Assembly: GCF_003074135.1 (NCBI RefSeq)
Contig: NZ_PPDK01000001.1
Coordinates: forward strand, 2,728,001 to 2,792,000
Origin: Euzebya tangerina
Lineage (GTDB): Bacteria; Actinomycetota; Nitriliruptoria; Euzebyales; Euzebyaceae
Reading direction: 5' to 3'
Length of the DNA: 64,000 bases
The notes beneath the pieces are model-generated. The model ran no database searches. It saw only the letters and a program-made list of their open reading frames with translations, and was not told where the DNA came from. Made by a program: the position numbers and the translations under genes. Position 1 is the stretch's first letter; each line of letters opens with the position of its first letter. Shown here piece by piece: positions 10,171 through 18,849 of this stretch.

Positions 10171-11503
10171 GTGCCGGTCGGGGCGCCCGTGCGCCCGTCA
10201 CCTGTGGTTGCTCGGGCCCGAGGTCCACGGGGAAGGTCTCCAGGCCACGCAGGACCTGGGCCTTGTGCCGACGCGCTCGTCCGGCCTGCCGGAGATGCGG
10301 GAATCGCCAGAACAGCGTGGACAACGCGACCTCGCCCTCCAGTCGGGCCAGCGCTGCTCCCAGGCAGTGATGGACACCGGTGGAGAACGACAGGTGCTGC
10401 CTGGCATCCGGCCGGCCGATGACGAAGCGGTCCGGCTCCTGGAAGACCGCGGGGTCACGGTTCGCCCCGCCCAGCAGGCACACGACGGACGTCTTGCCAG
10501 GTATCGGAACACCCTCGATCACCGTGTCGTCCACGATGTACCGGGACGTCATCTGGACCGGCGGGTCGTACCGCAGCACCTCTTCGACACACGCGGCCGC
10601 CAACCCGTTGGGGTCGCCCACGAAGTGGCGCCGCTGGTCCGGGTGGTGCAGCAGCGCCAGGACACCGTTGCCGATCAGGTTGACGGTGGTCTCGAAGCCG
10701 GCCAGGAGGATCAGGATGGAGGTTGCGACCAGCTCCTGATCGCTCAGCTTGTCCTGTCCATCGCGAGCGTTGACCAGTCGGGTGAGCACGTCGTCGCCCG
10801 GTTCGGCCCGGCGCCGGTCGAAGGCCTCGGTGAAGACCTCCTCCAGTTCGGCTGCGGCCTGGTCGATTCGCGGTTGATGACGCGGGTCGGGTACCTCGAG
10901 GGTCAGCGCGACGGCCGTGCCCCACTCGCGGAACCGGTCCATGTCGTCGACCGGCAGCCCCAGCATCTGGCAGATCATGGTGATCGGCAGGGGGGAGGCG
11001 TAGCTGCGCATCAGGTCCACGGTGCCGCCTTGGCCGACGGCCGCGTCGAGCAACTCGTCGGCCACGGTCTGCGCTCGCGCACGCATCTGCGAGATCGCCC
11101 GCGGCGTGAAGGCCTGCGCGACCAGCCGCCGGATGCGTGTGTGGTGAGGCGGATCGAGCGAGAGGAGGGACGGATCCAGGGGCGAGTCCCACCGGAAGTC
11201 CTCCGTCGGTGGCTCGACCCGATGGTTCCGGAGCACCTCGGTGACGGCAGCATGCGTCGTGGCCACCGAGACCATCGGCAACCGGCTGCGCACGACCGCT
11301 CCGTCCTCGGCGAGGCGGCGGTACACCGCGTAGGGGTCCCGGGTCAGGCTGGCGACATCGCCCAGCCGGCCGATCGGATCGCCCAGCAGGCGCAAGCCGG
11401 CGAGCAGTGGTCGCTGCACCTTGGTCATCAGCCGCTGCTGCCGGTCGGTCAGGAGCGCTTCACGTCGCGACCGTCCGCCTCCCTGTGCGTGCCTGGTCTC
11501 CAC
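10160..11503 (-). CDS. Cytochrome P450
   Basis: A 447-residue soluble bacterial P450 starting at GTG 11503, with GGAG about 8 nt upstream. Visible signatures: the substrate-region motif DPPHHTRIRRLV, the I-helix oxygen-binding motif LLAGFETTVN, the K-helix ExxR (EEVLR), and the heme loop FSTGVHHCLGAALAR with the axial Cys. It is a class-I-type monooxygenase that would need separate ferredoxin and reductase partners; neither is adjacent. It sits downstream of the EEP-family gene and upstream of the HD hydrolase on the minus strand. The substrate is unknown. The C-terminus is slightly extended by an Ala/Pro/Arg-rich tail. Confidence 0.93.
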   Translation of the reverse strand: METRHAQGGGRSRREALLTDRQQRLMTKVQRPLLAGLRLLGDPIGRLGDVASLTRDPYAVYRRLAEDGAVVRSRLPMVSVATTHAAVTEVLRNHRVEPPTEDFRWDSPLDPSLLSLDPPHHTRIRRLVAQAFTPRAISQMRARAQTVADELLDAAVGQGGTVDLMRSYASPLPITMICQMLGLPVDDMDRFREWGTAVALTLEVPDPRHQPRIDQAAAELEEVFTEAFDRRRAEPGDDVLTRLVNARDGQDKLSDQELVATSILILLAGFETTVNLIGNGVLALLHHPDQRRHFVGDPNGLAAACVEEVLRYDPPVQMTSRYIVDDTVIEGVPIPGKTSVVCLLGGANRDPAVFQEPDRFVIGRPDARQHLSFSTGVHHCLGAALARLEGEVALSTLFWRFPHLRQAGRARRHKAQVLRGLETFPVDLGPEQPQVTGARAPRPARAA

Positions 11504-11526
11504 CGGGTGTGCTCCGCGTCGCCGGT

Positions 11527-12363
11527 CTACATCTCCAGGTCCACGATAACCGGCAGGTGGTCGCTCGGACCAGCCGGTCCGATCTGGACAGCCGTCGGCT
11601 CCGAGAGCCGTCGGATGTAGATCTGATCCAACTGCAGCCTGGGGTTCCAGGCCGGGTAGGTCGCCTCAGCCGGAACGTACGCCCAGCCGTTCTGCGTGGT
11701 GGCCAGGCGGGGCCACCGCCAGGGGTGCAGCCCCCAGGCGTGGAGGGCCAACCACCCGCCCCACATCGGCAGGTTCAGGTCGCCGATCAGGATGCTGGGG
11801 CCGTCGTGGTCGACCGATGCAGCGCGGATCGCGTGCCCGAGCTGGGGGACGGCGCGCCAGAACATGTACGACAGATGCGTGGTCGCGACGCGCAGGCCGT
11901 TGTCCGTGACCGCGGTCGCCGCGACGCGTGGCTCGCGGTCGACACCTGGGTTCGTGGGGCTGGCGCCCGGTTCGCGGCTCCCCGGACCGCCGTAGGGCAG
12001 TCGTGTCCGCTGGACGTCGTGCAGCCCGACCCGCGAGAGCAGGCCGACGCCGTAGGCGGGCTGGCTGGTGACGTCAGTGGCGTGTCGGACCTCCTCCCAC
12101 GTGGTGTCCGGCGAGCCCCACAGCGCCGGGACGAAGCGCCCGTCGTAGCCCAGCCGGTCAGCCAGCCAGGCAACCTGGTCGACGTCGCCCGACCGCTCCT
12201 GATGGGCGTCGACCTCCTGCAGCGCGATCACGTCGGCGTCCAGTTGCGCCAGCCAGGCCGCCACCGCCTCCAGATCGACGTGCTCTGCCGTCAGCTCGGT
12301 CTGACCCCGTTCGAGGCTGCGGATGTCCACCCCGTGCAGGATGTTCGCCGAGGCAACCCTCAC
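11527..12363 (-). CDS. Endonuclease/exonuclease/phosphatase (EEP) family protein
   Basis: A 278-residue protein from GTG 12363, overlapping the stop of the gene upstream by 4 nt. EEP-fold marks are present: ASANILHG at the N-terminus, the metal-binding Glu in VIALQEVD, THLSYM, the metal/catalytic GDLN motif, and the terminal SDHLPV His motif. Family members cleave phosphodiester or phosphomonoester bonds in nucleic acids, phosphoinositides or sphingolipids. No signal peptide is seen, so a cytoplasmic location is likely. Substrate specificity cannot be assigned. Confidence 0.85.
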   Translation of the reverse strand: MRVASANILHGVDIRSLERGQTELTAEHVDLEAVAAWLAQLDADVIALQEVDAHQERSGDVDQVAWLADRLGYDGRFVPALWGSPDTTWEEVRHATDVTSQPAYGVGLLSRVGLHDVQRTRLPYGGPGSREPGASPTNPGVDREPRVAATAVTDNGLRVATTHLSYMFWRAVPQLGHAIRAASVDHDGPSILIGDLNLPMWGGWLALHAWGLHPWRWPRLATTQNGWAYVPAEATYPAWNPRLQLDQIYIRRLSEPTAVQIGPAGPSDHLPVIVDLEM

Positions 12364-12896
12364 CGCGCCAGGTGGTTCAGGTGCATGGCAACCGCCTCAC
12401 CCAGAACCCGCTTGACCGGTCCGAGTGAGAGGTCCCACACCCGCCCACCGGAGGCCAGCAGCTGGTCTCTCCAGCGCGGGAACTGGTTGCATGCCGTCCG
12501 GGTCAGCAGCAGGTCGACCGTCCTATCAGGCCCCTCCGCATCCGGGACGTCCGACAGACAGCCGACGCCCACGTACCCGAGCAGCTCGAGCGGCTCGGCG
12601 TGTTCGGCCTCCACCTCCGGATCGCTGAAGGCTGCGGTCACGATCAGGGCGTTGGGCACCGGCGGCAGCCCTTCGGCCCACACCGGCGAGGTCACGGGGA
12701 TGCGCAGCAGGACCAGGTCGTCGTGATCGGGGGTCCGAGCCGCCTGGAGTGGGACAACCGTTCCAGATCGAACGCCCAGATCACCCCGGCTCCGGTCCCG
12801 CAGCGCCGTTCGTGCTGGCGACGTGGGCCCGGGCTGCTGCCCTGAGTGATCCTCAACCTCGTCACGTCCTGCCATCGGCGACCGAGTGTCACGCAC
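12360..12896 (-). CDS. Hypothetical protein, start uncertain
   Basis: A frame of 178 codons read from GTG 12896; ATG 12875 is an alternative, and neither has a clear ribosome binding site. I do not recognise the family. The first 50 residues are charged and low in structure; the rest is a mixed alpha/beta domain with hydrophobic strands (DLVLLRIPV, NALIVTAAF, LLGYVGVG) and a C-terminal helix. The 4-nt overlap with the EEP gene supports it as a real gene and as the operon's first gene. No membrane segment or known catalytic motif is visible. Confidence 0.55.
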   Translation of the reverse strand: MRDTRSPMAGRDEVEDHSGQQPGPTSPARTALRDRSRGDLGVRSGTVVPLQAARTPDHDDLVLLRIPVTSPVWAEGLPPVPNALIVTAAFSDPEVEAEHAEPLELLGYVGVGCLSDVPDAEGPDRTVDLLLTRTACNQFPRWRDQLLASGGRVWDLSLGPVKRVLGEAVAMHLNHLAR

Positions 12897-12999
12897 TGCG
12901 GGTCGGATCGTCGGGAGGCACTACGGCCAACCACCCCCTGCGCCACCCTTCCCGAAGACCTACTGTCCACTCAACCGTCGTAGAACAGGAGCGCGTGGC

Positions 13000-14409
13000 A
13001 TGAGCGACCAACCGTTGGCCTCGACCCTGGGAGCGCTCCGCGCCTCCGGCTACCCCGACCGGACGGTCAAGCAGGAGATCGCGGCCAACGCCACGGCCCG
13101 GTTGCGAGCAGGGGAACCGCTCGTGGACGGGCTGGTCGGCTTCGACCAGACGGTGCTGCCGGCCCTGGAAACGGCGTTGCTGGCCGGCCACGACCTGATC
13201 CTGTTGGGCGAGCGCGGGCAGGCCAAGAGCCGCATCATCCGGTCGCTGGTCACGCTGCTGGACGAGGCGGTGCCGATCGTGGCCGGCAGTGAGGTCAACG
13301 ACCACCCGTTCCACCCGTTCACGCCCGCAGCCAGACGCCTGGTGGACGAGCGCGGCGACGACACGCCCATCGAGTGGATCGGCCGCGACCAGCGGTACGC
13401 CGAGAAGCTGGCAACACCCGACATCGCCGTCGCCGACCTGGTCGGCGATGTGGACCCCATCAAGGTCGCCGAGGGCCGCTACCTCGGCGATGACGAGACG
13501 ATCCACTTCGGGCTCATCCCACGGCACAACCGAGGCATCATCGCGCTGAACGAGCTCCCCGACCTCGCGGAGCGCATCCAGGTCGCCCTGCTCAACGTGA
13601 TGGAGGAGCGGGATGTCCAGGTGCGCGGCTACTCCCTGCGCCTGCCGCTCGACCTGATGGTCGTCACCACGGCAAACCCCGAGGACTACACCAACCGCGG
13701 GCGGATCATCACCCCGCTGAAGGATCGGTTCGGCTCCGAGATCCGGACCCACTACCCGCTCTCGATCGACCACGAAGTCGACGTGATGGTCGCCGAGGCC
13801 GTCCTGCCCGACAGCCCGCCCATCCCGGCCGTGGTCGTGCCGACGTTCATGGCCGAGGTGCTGGCGGCGTTCACGCGAAGCCTGCGGATGGCGGCCGAGG
13901 TCAATCAGCGGTCCGGGGTCAGCGTGCGGTTCTCCACCGGGAACTACGAGACCTTGGCCGCTTCCGCCGTGCGTCGTGCGGTCCGGACGGGGGAGGAGAG
14001 TGCGGTGGCCCGGCCGAGTGACCTTCCGGCGGTCATCGCCGCCTCGATGGGCAAGATCGAGTTCGAGTCCTTCGAGGAGGGTCGCGAGGTCGAGATCATG
14101 ACGCGGTTGATGAAGCGCTCGATCCTGGAGGTCTTCCGTCGTCGTGTCCGTGGCGCGGACGTGGCCGGGCTGCTGGACGCCTTCGAGACCGGCCTCGAGG
14201 TCACCACCGGCGACCTCGTCAGCGGGCGAGAGCTGATGGGGCAGATGGACCGGATCCCCGGCTTGGCAGCAGTCCTTGCGGGGCTTGACGTCGAGGAGAG
14301 TCCGGCCATGGCCGCAGCAGCCGTCGAGCTCTGCCTGGAGGGGCTCCACCTCTCCCGCCGGCTCGATCGGCACGAGTCCGACATCGGCTACACCTACGTG
14401 CAGGGGTGA
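13000..14409 (+). CDS. AAA+ ATPase of the magnesium-chelatase/MoxR type
   Basis: A 469-residue protein starting at ATG 13000, preceded by AGGAG 8 nt upstream; the open frame extends to 12886 but has no site there. Walker A is GERGQAKS (about 69-76). The Walker B region reads IIALNELPDL, followed by a sensor-1-like TTANPEDY, where Asn is typical. The long C-terminal helical part resembles BchI/ChlI relatives. MoxR-type ATPases remodel or insert cofactors into partner complexes, usually with a VWA protein. Exactly that partner follows 4 nt downstream. Target unknown. Confidence 0.85.
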   Translation: MSDQPLASTLGALRASGYPDRTVKQEIAANATARLRAGEPLVDGLVGFDQTVLPALETALLAGHDLILLGERGQAKSRIIRSLVTLLDEAVPIVAGSEVNDHPFHPFTPAARRLVDERGDDTPIEWIGRDQRYAEKLATPDIAVADLVGDVDPIKVAEGRYLGDDETIHFGLIPRHNRGIIALNELPDLAERIQVALLNVMEERDVQVRGYSLRLPLDLMVVTTANPEDYTNRGRIITPLKDRFGSEIRTHYPLSIDHEVDVMVAEAVLPDSPPIPAVVVPTFMAEVLAAFTRSLRMAAEVNQRSGVSVRFSTGNYETLAASAVRRAVRTGEESAVARPSDLPAVIAASMGKIEFESFEEGREVEIMTRLMKRSILEVFRRRVRGADVAGLLDAFETGLEVTTGDLVSGRELMGQMDRIPGLAAVLAGLDVEESPAMAAAAVELCLEGLHLSRRLDRHESDIGYTYVQG

Positions 14410-14413
14410 ATCG

Positions 14414-16453
14414 TTGAGCATCGCGCGGTACGGCCGGTGGAGCGGCACCCAGGACCCGTGGGGCAACGACCTCTCGCCCGACGAGGTCCTGGCCGAGATC
14501 GCCGACGACCTCATGGACGGGGTCGATCCGGATGACGCCATCGACGATCTGCTCCGTCGCGGCATCGAGGGTCGGATGGAGGGCCTGGACGACCTGATGG
14601 AGCGGCTCCGCCAGGCCCGGCAGGCTGAGCTCGATCGGATGGGCCTGGAGGGTCCCCTCCAACAGGTGGCCCAGAAGCTGGACGAGATCGTCGAGCTGGA
14701 ACGCACCGCGCTGCAGTTCGCCGACGACGATCTGGCGGCCGCCGAGCACTCCGCGCAGTTGGACCGGCTCCCCACGGACCCCGCCGGTCAGATCGCCGCC
14801 CTGCAGGACTACACCTTCCACGACGAGGGGGCCCGGCAGGCCTTCGAGGATCTCGTGGCCGACCTGCGCAACGACGTGGCCCAGGCGACCTTCGGGCAGC
14901 TGGCGAGCGCCATCGACGCCACCAATCCCGAGGACCTCGCCCGGATGCGTGACATGTTGGCCGAGGTCAACGGGCTGGCGGCCAGGCAGCAGCAGGGCGA
15001 GGACATCACCGAGGCGTTCGAGGACTTCAAGGAGCGCTACGGCGACATGATCCCCGGTGATCCGGAGACGCTGGATGACCTGCTGGAGGAGATGGCCCAG
15101 CGGATGGCGGCGATGAACCGGATGATGGCCGGGCTCAGTGAGGACCAGCGGCGACAACTGGCAGAGCTTGCGGCCCAGGCGATGGGCGACGCCGTCGATC
15201 TGCAGTTCCAGGCCCAGCAGCTGACCCAGACGCTGCAGGGCATGTTCCCCGAGCTCGGCTGGGGTCAGCCGATGCCGGGAGCGCCGATGGCCGGGCAGGA
15301 GTCAGGGTCCATGTCGCAGACCGTCGACTGGATGCAACGGCTGCAGCAGCTGGACGAGTTGGGACAGGCCCTGGGGCAGTCCTACCCGGGGGCGCGCCTG
15401 GAGGACATCTCGAACGACGACCTCCGGTCGGTGCTGGGCGACGAGGCGGCGCAGGATCTGCAGAAGCTGAAGGAGATCGAGCGGCTGCTCGAGCAGTCCG
15501 GGGCGCTGCAGCGCAAGGACGGGAAGCTCGAGTTGACGCCGAAGGGTGTGCGACGGCTTGGCGAGCAGTCACTGGCCAAGATCTTCGAGCGCGCACTGGC
15601 CGGCGGGGTGGGTGGCCACCGAGCGCAGAGCCTGGGCGGGGATGCCGAGCTGACGGGCTCGACCCGGCAGATGCGCTTCGGCGACCCGTTCCGGCTGGAC
15701 ATCCCGCGGACGATCACCAACGCGGTGGTCCGCGGGTCGGTCAGCGACCCTGCCGCGCGGGATCATTCGTCACGATCGGGGCCTGACCCTCGCATAGGCG
15801 GTTCAGCCCCCGATCGTGCACCATCGCGACCCACGGTCCGACTGGCCCCCGAGGACTTCGAGCTGGCGGAAGCCGAGCGGCGGGTCAAGGCCGTCACCGT
15901 CCTCCTGCTGGACATGTCCTACTCGATGCTCCTCCGCGAGAACTGGGACCCGGCCAAGCGGCTGGCCCTGGCGCTGCAGTCCCTCGTGGCGGGCAAGTTT
16001 CCCCAGGATACCTTCCACGTCGTCGGCTTCTCCGACTACGCCCGCCGCCTGACCCCCCACGATCTGTTGGTCTCCAGCTGGTCCCGCACCTGGGGGACCA
16101 ACATGGAGCACGCCTTCCGCATCGCCCGGCGGCTGCTCACCGCCGAACCGGGGGCCGAGAAGCAGGTGATCATGGTCACCGACGGCGAGCCGACCTCCCA
16201 TCTGATGGACGGCGGCCAGTCCTTCTTCGACTACCCGCCCCACCCGCTGACGTTGGCCAAGAGCATGGCCGAGGCGATGCGGCTGTCGCGAACGGGGTGT
16301 GACCTGAACGTCTTCATGCTCGACCACGCGCCCGGGTCTGCCACCTTCGTGGAGGGGATGGTCAAGCGGGCCGGTGGCCGGGTCTTCTACCCTGATCTGC
16401 GCGACCTCGGCCGGGTGGTCATGCACGACTTCCTGAAGAACCGGGCAGCCTGA
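14414..16453 (+). CDS. VWA-domain protein, partner of the upstream AAA+ ATPase
   Basis: A 679-residue protein. TTG 14414 is chosen because AGGGG lies 7 nt upstream and the preceding stop ends 4 nt before; the frame is open further upstream but overlaps the ATPase. The N-terminal two thirds is long acidic helix rich in Met, Gln and Glu. A von Willebrand A domain starts near residue 491, with the metal-site motif LLDMSYSM (DxSxS), VGFSDYA, the conserved Thr of WGTNMEHAF and VTDGEPTSH. Family knowledge: ATPase/VWA pairs act like metal chelatases or as chaperones. The linker just before the VWA domain contains an imperfect DNA palindrome and looks inserted. Confidence 0.85.
   Translation: MSIARYGRWSGTQDPWGNDLSPDEVLAEIADDLMDGVDPDDAIDDLLRRGIEGRMEGLDDLMERLRQARQAELDRMGLEGPLQQVAQKLDEIVELERTALQFADDDLAAAEHSAQLDRLPTDPAGQIAALQDYTFHDEGARQAFEDLVADLRNDVAQATFGQLASAIDATNPEDLARMRDMLAEVNGLAARQQQGEDITEAFEDFKERYGDMIPGDPETLDDLLEEMAQRMAAMNRMMAGLSEDQRRQLAELAAQAMGDAVDLQFQAQQLTQTLQGMFPELGWGQPMPGAPMAGQESGSMSQTVDWMQRLQQLDELGQALGQSYPGARLEDISNDDLRSVLGDEAAQDLQKLKEIERLLEQSGALQRKDGKLELTPKGVRRLGEQSLAKIFERALAGGVGGHRAQSLGGDAELTGSTRQMRFGDPFRLDIPRTITNAVVRGSVSDPAARDHSSRSGPDPRIGGSAPDRAPSRPTVRLAPEDFELAEAERRVKAVTVLLLDMSYSMLLRENWDPAKRLALALQSLVAGKFPQDTFHVVGFSDYARRLTPHDLLVSSWSRTWGTNMEHAFRIARRLLTAEPGAEKQVIMVTDGEPTSHLMDGGQSFFDYPPHPLTLAKSMAEAMRLSRTGCDLNVFMLDHAPGSATFVEGMVKRAGGRVFYPDLRDLGRVVMHDFLKNRAA
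15771..15818. repeat. Imperfect palindrome inside the VWA gene linker
   Basis: Two 16-nt arms, 15771-15786 (CACGATCGGGGCCTGA) and 15803-15818 (TCAGCCCCCGATCGTG), are inverted repeats with one mismatch, separated by 16 nt. They lie in the coding sequence, in a Ser/Arg/Asp-rich linker immediately before the VWA domain. This is the size and shape expected of a small palindromic element that inserts in frame, but only one copy is visible in the window. Confidence 0.7.
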
Positions 16454-16483
16454 CCGCCGGCGATCACCGGCCATCACCGGCCA

Positions 16484-17248
16484 TCACGTCGGCTGCCGGA
16501 GCGCCGTGTGGAGCCAGCCGGCGAGAGTCGCCAGCGCCGCCGTCGGCGGACGACCGTCGTCGAACGACTCCCCCCGACTGTCGGCGTGGGCGAAGACAAC
16601 TGCCGCTGCACGGCCGACGTCCTGATCCAGCGCCTGCAGCCGTCGGACCGCGTAGGCCCGGTCGGTCGACCACCCGTTCTCACGGACCGCACACACCGTG
16701 GCAGCCGCGATCAGCATCACCCGGCCGATCCGGCCCGGATCTCGACCGTCCAGCCGACCCTCGGCCAGACCCGGCAGCGCGGCCATCAGGGCCCCCGCCA
16801 GACCACGGGCGAGCGCCATGGTCGCTCGACAGCCCGGACCCTCGACCGGTGGCGGGACACCCTGCCAGCAGATCGCGTAGTGCCGCAGGAAGCAGCGGTT
16901 TGCCGCTCCGTGGGGTCCATCCAGATCGGCCATGGTCATCGTCGAGACCTCCACGGTGCGGACCAGCCCTGCGGTCTCGACGCTGCGGACGACGTCGGCC
17001 GGCCGCACCAACGGCGGTCCACTGGTCAGCACCAGCAGATCGAGGTCCGACCGGCCACGCACCGCCTGTCCGGTCGCCACGGAGCCGTACACCCAGATCG
17101 ACTGCAGCGCCGACCCGCCGGTCCGTCGCAGCGGTTCGCTGGCCCGGCTCACCAGGTCGGCCCACTCGCCCACGACCTTCGACCGGCTGACCCCGGTACG
17201 GACCCGACCCTCCTCATCCACCCCTTCCTCCGGGTCGTCCACCAGCAA
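16484..17248 (-). CDS. Nucleotidyltransferase-domain protein (pol-beta/MNT type)
   Basis: A 254-residue protein read from TTG 17248, with a GAGAGGGAAG site about 7 nt upstream. It carries the minimal nucleotidyltransferase signature VYGSVATGQAVRGRSDLDLLVL (the GS motif, then the Asp pair of the metal site, about 53-74), followed by an all-helical C-terminal region. Similar proteins include aminoglycoside nucleotidyltransferases, MNT antitoxins and uncharacterised sugar or nucleotide transferases; no HEPN toxin partner is next to it. It converges on the VWA gene and diverges from trpB. Confidence 0.75.
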   Translation of the reverse strand: MLVDDPEEGVDEEGRVRTGVSRSKVVGEWADLVSRASEPLRRTGGSALQSIWVYGSVATGQAVRGRSDLDLLVLTSGPPLVRPADVVRSVETAGLVRTVEVSTMTMADLDGPHGAANRCFLRHYAICWQGVPPPVEGPGCRATMALARGLAGALMAALPGLAEGRLDGRDPGRIGRVMLIAAATVCAVRENGWSTDRAYAVRRLQALDQDVGRAAAVVFAHADSRGESFDDGRPPTAALATLAGWLHTALRQPT

Positions 17249-17390
17249 TCAACTTCCCTCTCGTGCCGGATCCTGGTTCCGCCCGGCCTGCGGTTGACCG
17301 TAGCGGACCAGCCGGCGGCCGGCGGAGCCCCGCCTGGCTGGGATAGGGTGCCGCTGCAGCAGCCGTCCGATCCCACGAGGAGCCACACGC

Positions 17391-18761
17391 GTGTCCGATT
17401 CCGTACCGAACAAGATCACCCTCGAGCAGTCCGAGATCCCACGCGCCTGGTACAACGTCATCCCCGATCTGCCGGCTCCGCCTCCGCCGCCGCTGCACCC
17501 CGGCACGCACCAGCCGATCGGTCCGGACGACCTCGCACCGCTGTTCCCCATGGACCTCATCATGCAGGAGGTCACCACCGAGCGGTTCGTCGAGATCCCG
17601 GACGAGGTCCGCGACGTCTACGGCCTGTGGCGGCCCACGCCGCTCCACCGGGCCCATCGGCTGGAGCAGGCGCTCGGCACGCCGGCCAAGATCTACTACA
17701 AGTACGAGGGGGTGAGCCCCGCCGGCTCACACAAGCCGAACACGGCCGTCCCGCAGGCCTTCTACAACGCCAAGGCCGGCGTCAAGCGACTCACCACCGA
17801 GACTGGCGCCGGTCAGTGGGGGAGCGCCCTCTCCTTCGCGTGCGCACAGTTCGGCCTCGACCTCGACGTGTGGCAGGTGGCGGCCAGCTTCACCCAGAAG
17901 CCCTACCGCGCCTCGATGATCCGGACTTGGGGGGCGAACATCCACTCCTCACCGTCGGAGCTGACGGCAGCCGGCCGGGCCATCCTCGAGGCGGACCCCA
18001 ACTCACCGGGCAGCCTCGGCATCGCGATCAGCGAGGCGGTTGAGATGGCCGTGCAGGACGAGGACACCAAGTACGCCCTGGGTAGTGTCCTGAACCACGT
18101 GCTGCTGCATCAGACCGTCATCGGTGAAGAGGCGCTGTTGCAGTTCGCCAAGATCGGGCAGACCCCCGACGTCATCGTCGGCTGCACGGGCGGAGGATCG
18201 AACTTCGGTGGACTCTTCTTCCCGTTCCTGCGGGAGAAGTTGGCCGGCAACATCAACCCGCGGATCGTGGCGGTCGAGCCGGCAGCCTGCCCATCGTTGA
18301 CGCAGGGTGAGTACCGCTACGACTTCGGTGACACCGCGGGAATGACCCCACTGGTCAAGATGCACACCCTGGGCCACGACTTCGTCCCGGATCCCATCCA
18401 CGCTGGGGGATTGCGGTACCACGGCATGGCACCGCTGATCAGCCACATGTACGAACTCGACCTCTTCGAGGCCGTCGCGATCGGGCAGGAGGAGTGCTTC
18501 GAAAGCGCGGTGCGCTTCGCCCGCACCGAGGGCATCGTGCCGGCACCCGAGCCCACCCACGCCATCGCCCAGGCCGTCCGCGAAGCCCTGGCCTGCAAGG
18601 AGAGCGGGGAGGAGAAGGTCATCCTGACGGCACTCTGCGGACACGGTCACTTCGACATGGCGGCCTACGACGCCTACTTCGACGGCCAGATCGTCGATCA
18701 CGACCACCCTGCAGAGGAGATCGCAGCCGCCATGGCGCGAGTCCCGCAGATCGCCAACTGA
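17391..18761 (+). CDS. trpB: Tryptophan synthase beta-like protein, TrpB2 type
   Basis: A 456-residue PLP enzyme from GTG 17391, with GAGGAG upstream. The length and the N-terminal extension (IPRAWYNVIPDLP) match the TrpB2 subfamily rather than the classic 400-residue TrpB1. The PLP lysine lies in GSHKPNTA (Lys115), with ETGAGQWG and the phosphate-binding loop GCTGGGSNFGG. TrpB2 condenses indole (or indole released elsewhere) with serine to tryptophan. No trpA or other trp gene is beside it, so it probably acts as a stand-alone, indole-salvaging enzyme. A TAGGGT at 17344-17349 may be its -10 element. Confidence 0.9.
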   Translation: MSDSVPNKITLEQSEIPRAWYNVIPDLPAPPPPPLHPGTHQPIGPDDLAPLFPMDLIMQEVTTERFVEIPDEVRDVYGLWRPTPLHRAHRLEQALGTPAKIYYKYEGVSPAGSHKPNTAVPQAFYNAKAGVKRLTTETGAGQWGSALSFACAQFGLDLDVWQVAASFTQKPYRASMIRTWGANIHSSPSELTAAGRAILEADPNSPGSLGIAISEAVEMAVQDEDTKYALGSVLNHVLLHQTVIGEEALLQFAKIGQTPDVIVGCTGGGSNFGGLFFPFLREKLAGNINPRIVAVEPAACPSLTQGEYRYDFGDTAGMTPLVKMHTLGHDFVPDPIHAGGLRYHGMAPLISHMYELDLFEAVAIGQEECFESAVRFARTEGIVPAPEPTHAIAQAVREALACKESGEEKVILTALCGHGHFDMAAYDAYFDGQIVDHDHPAEEIAAAMARVPQIAN

Positions 18762-18784
18762 ACGGCCAAGAGCTCGACCGAGCG

Positions 18785-18814
18785 TTGCCAGCTGGTCGCT
18801 CTCCGTTGTATCGT
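18785..18814 (+). promoter_or_regulatory. Candidate promoter of the tail-collar cluster
   Basis: TTGCCA at 18785-18790 and TATCGT at 18809-18814 are separated by 18 nt, a plausible -35/-10 pair, 35 nt upstream of the first collar gene. This suggests that the cluster is transcribed independently of trpB. Confidence 0.5.
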
Positions 18815-18849
18815 CAGGCGAAGCGCCAGATCGACGAAAGCCCTGCCAC

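Noticed and set aside
12889-14775. A 628-codon frame antisense to the AAA+ gene
   Set aside because: It is a composition shadow in GC-rich DNA: the sense strand carries the conserved ATPase.
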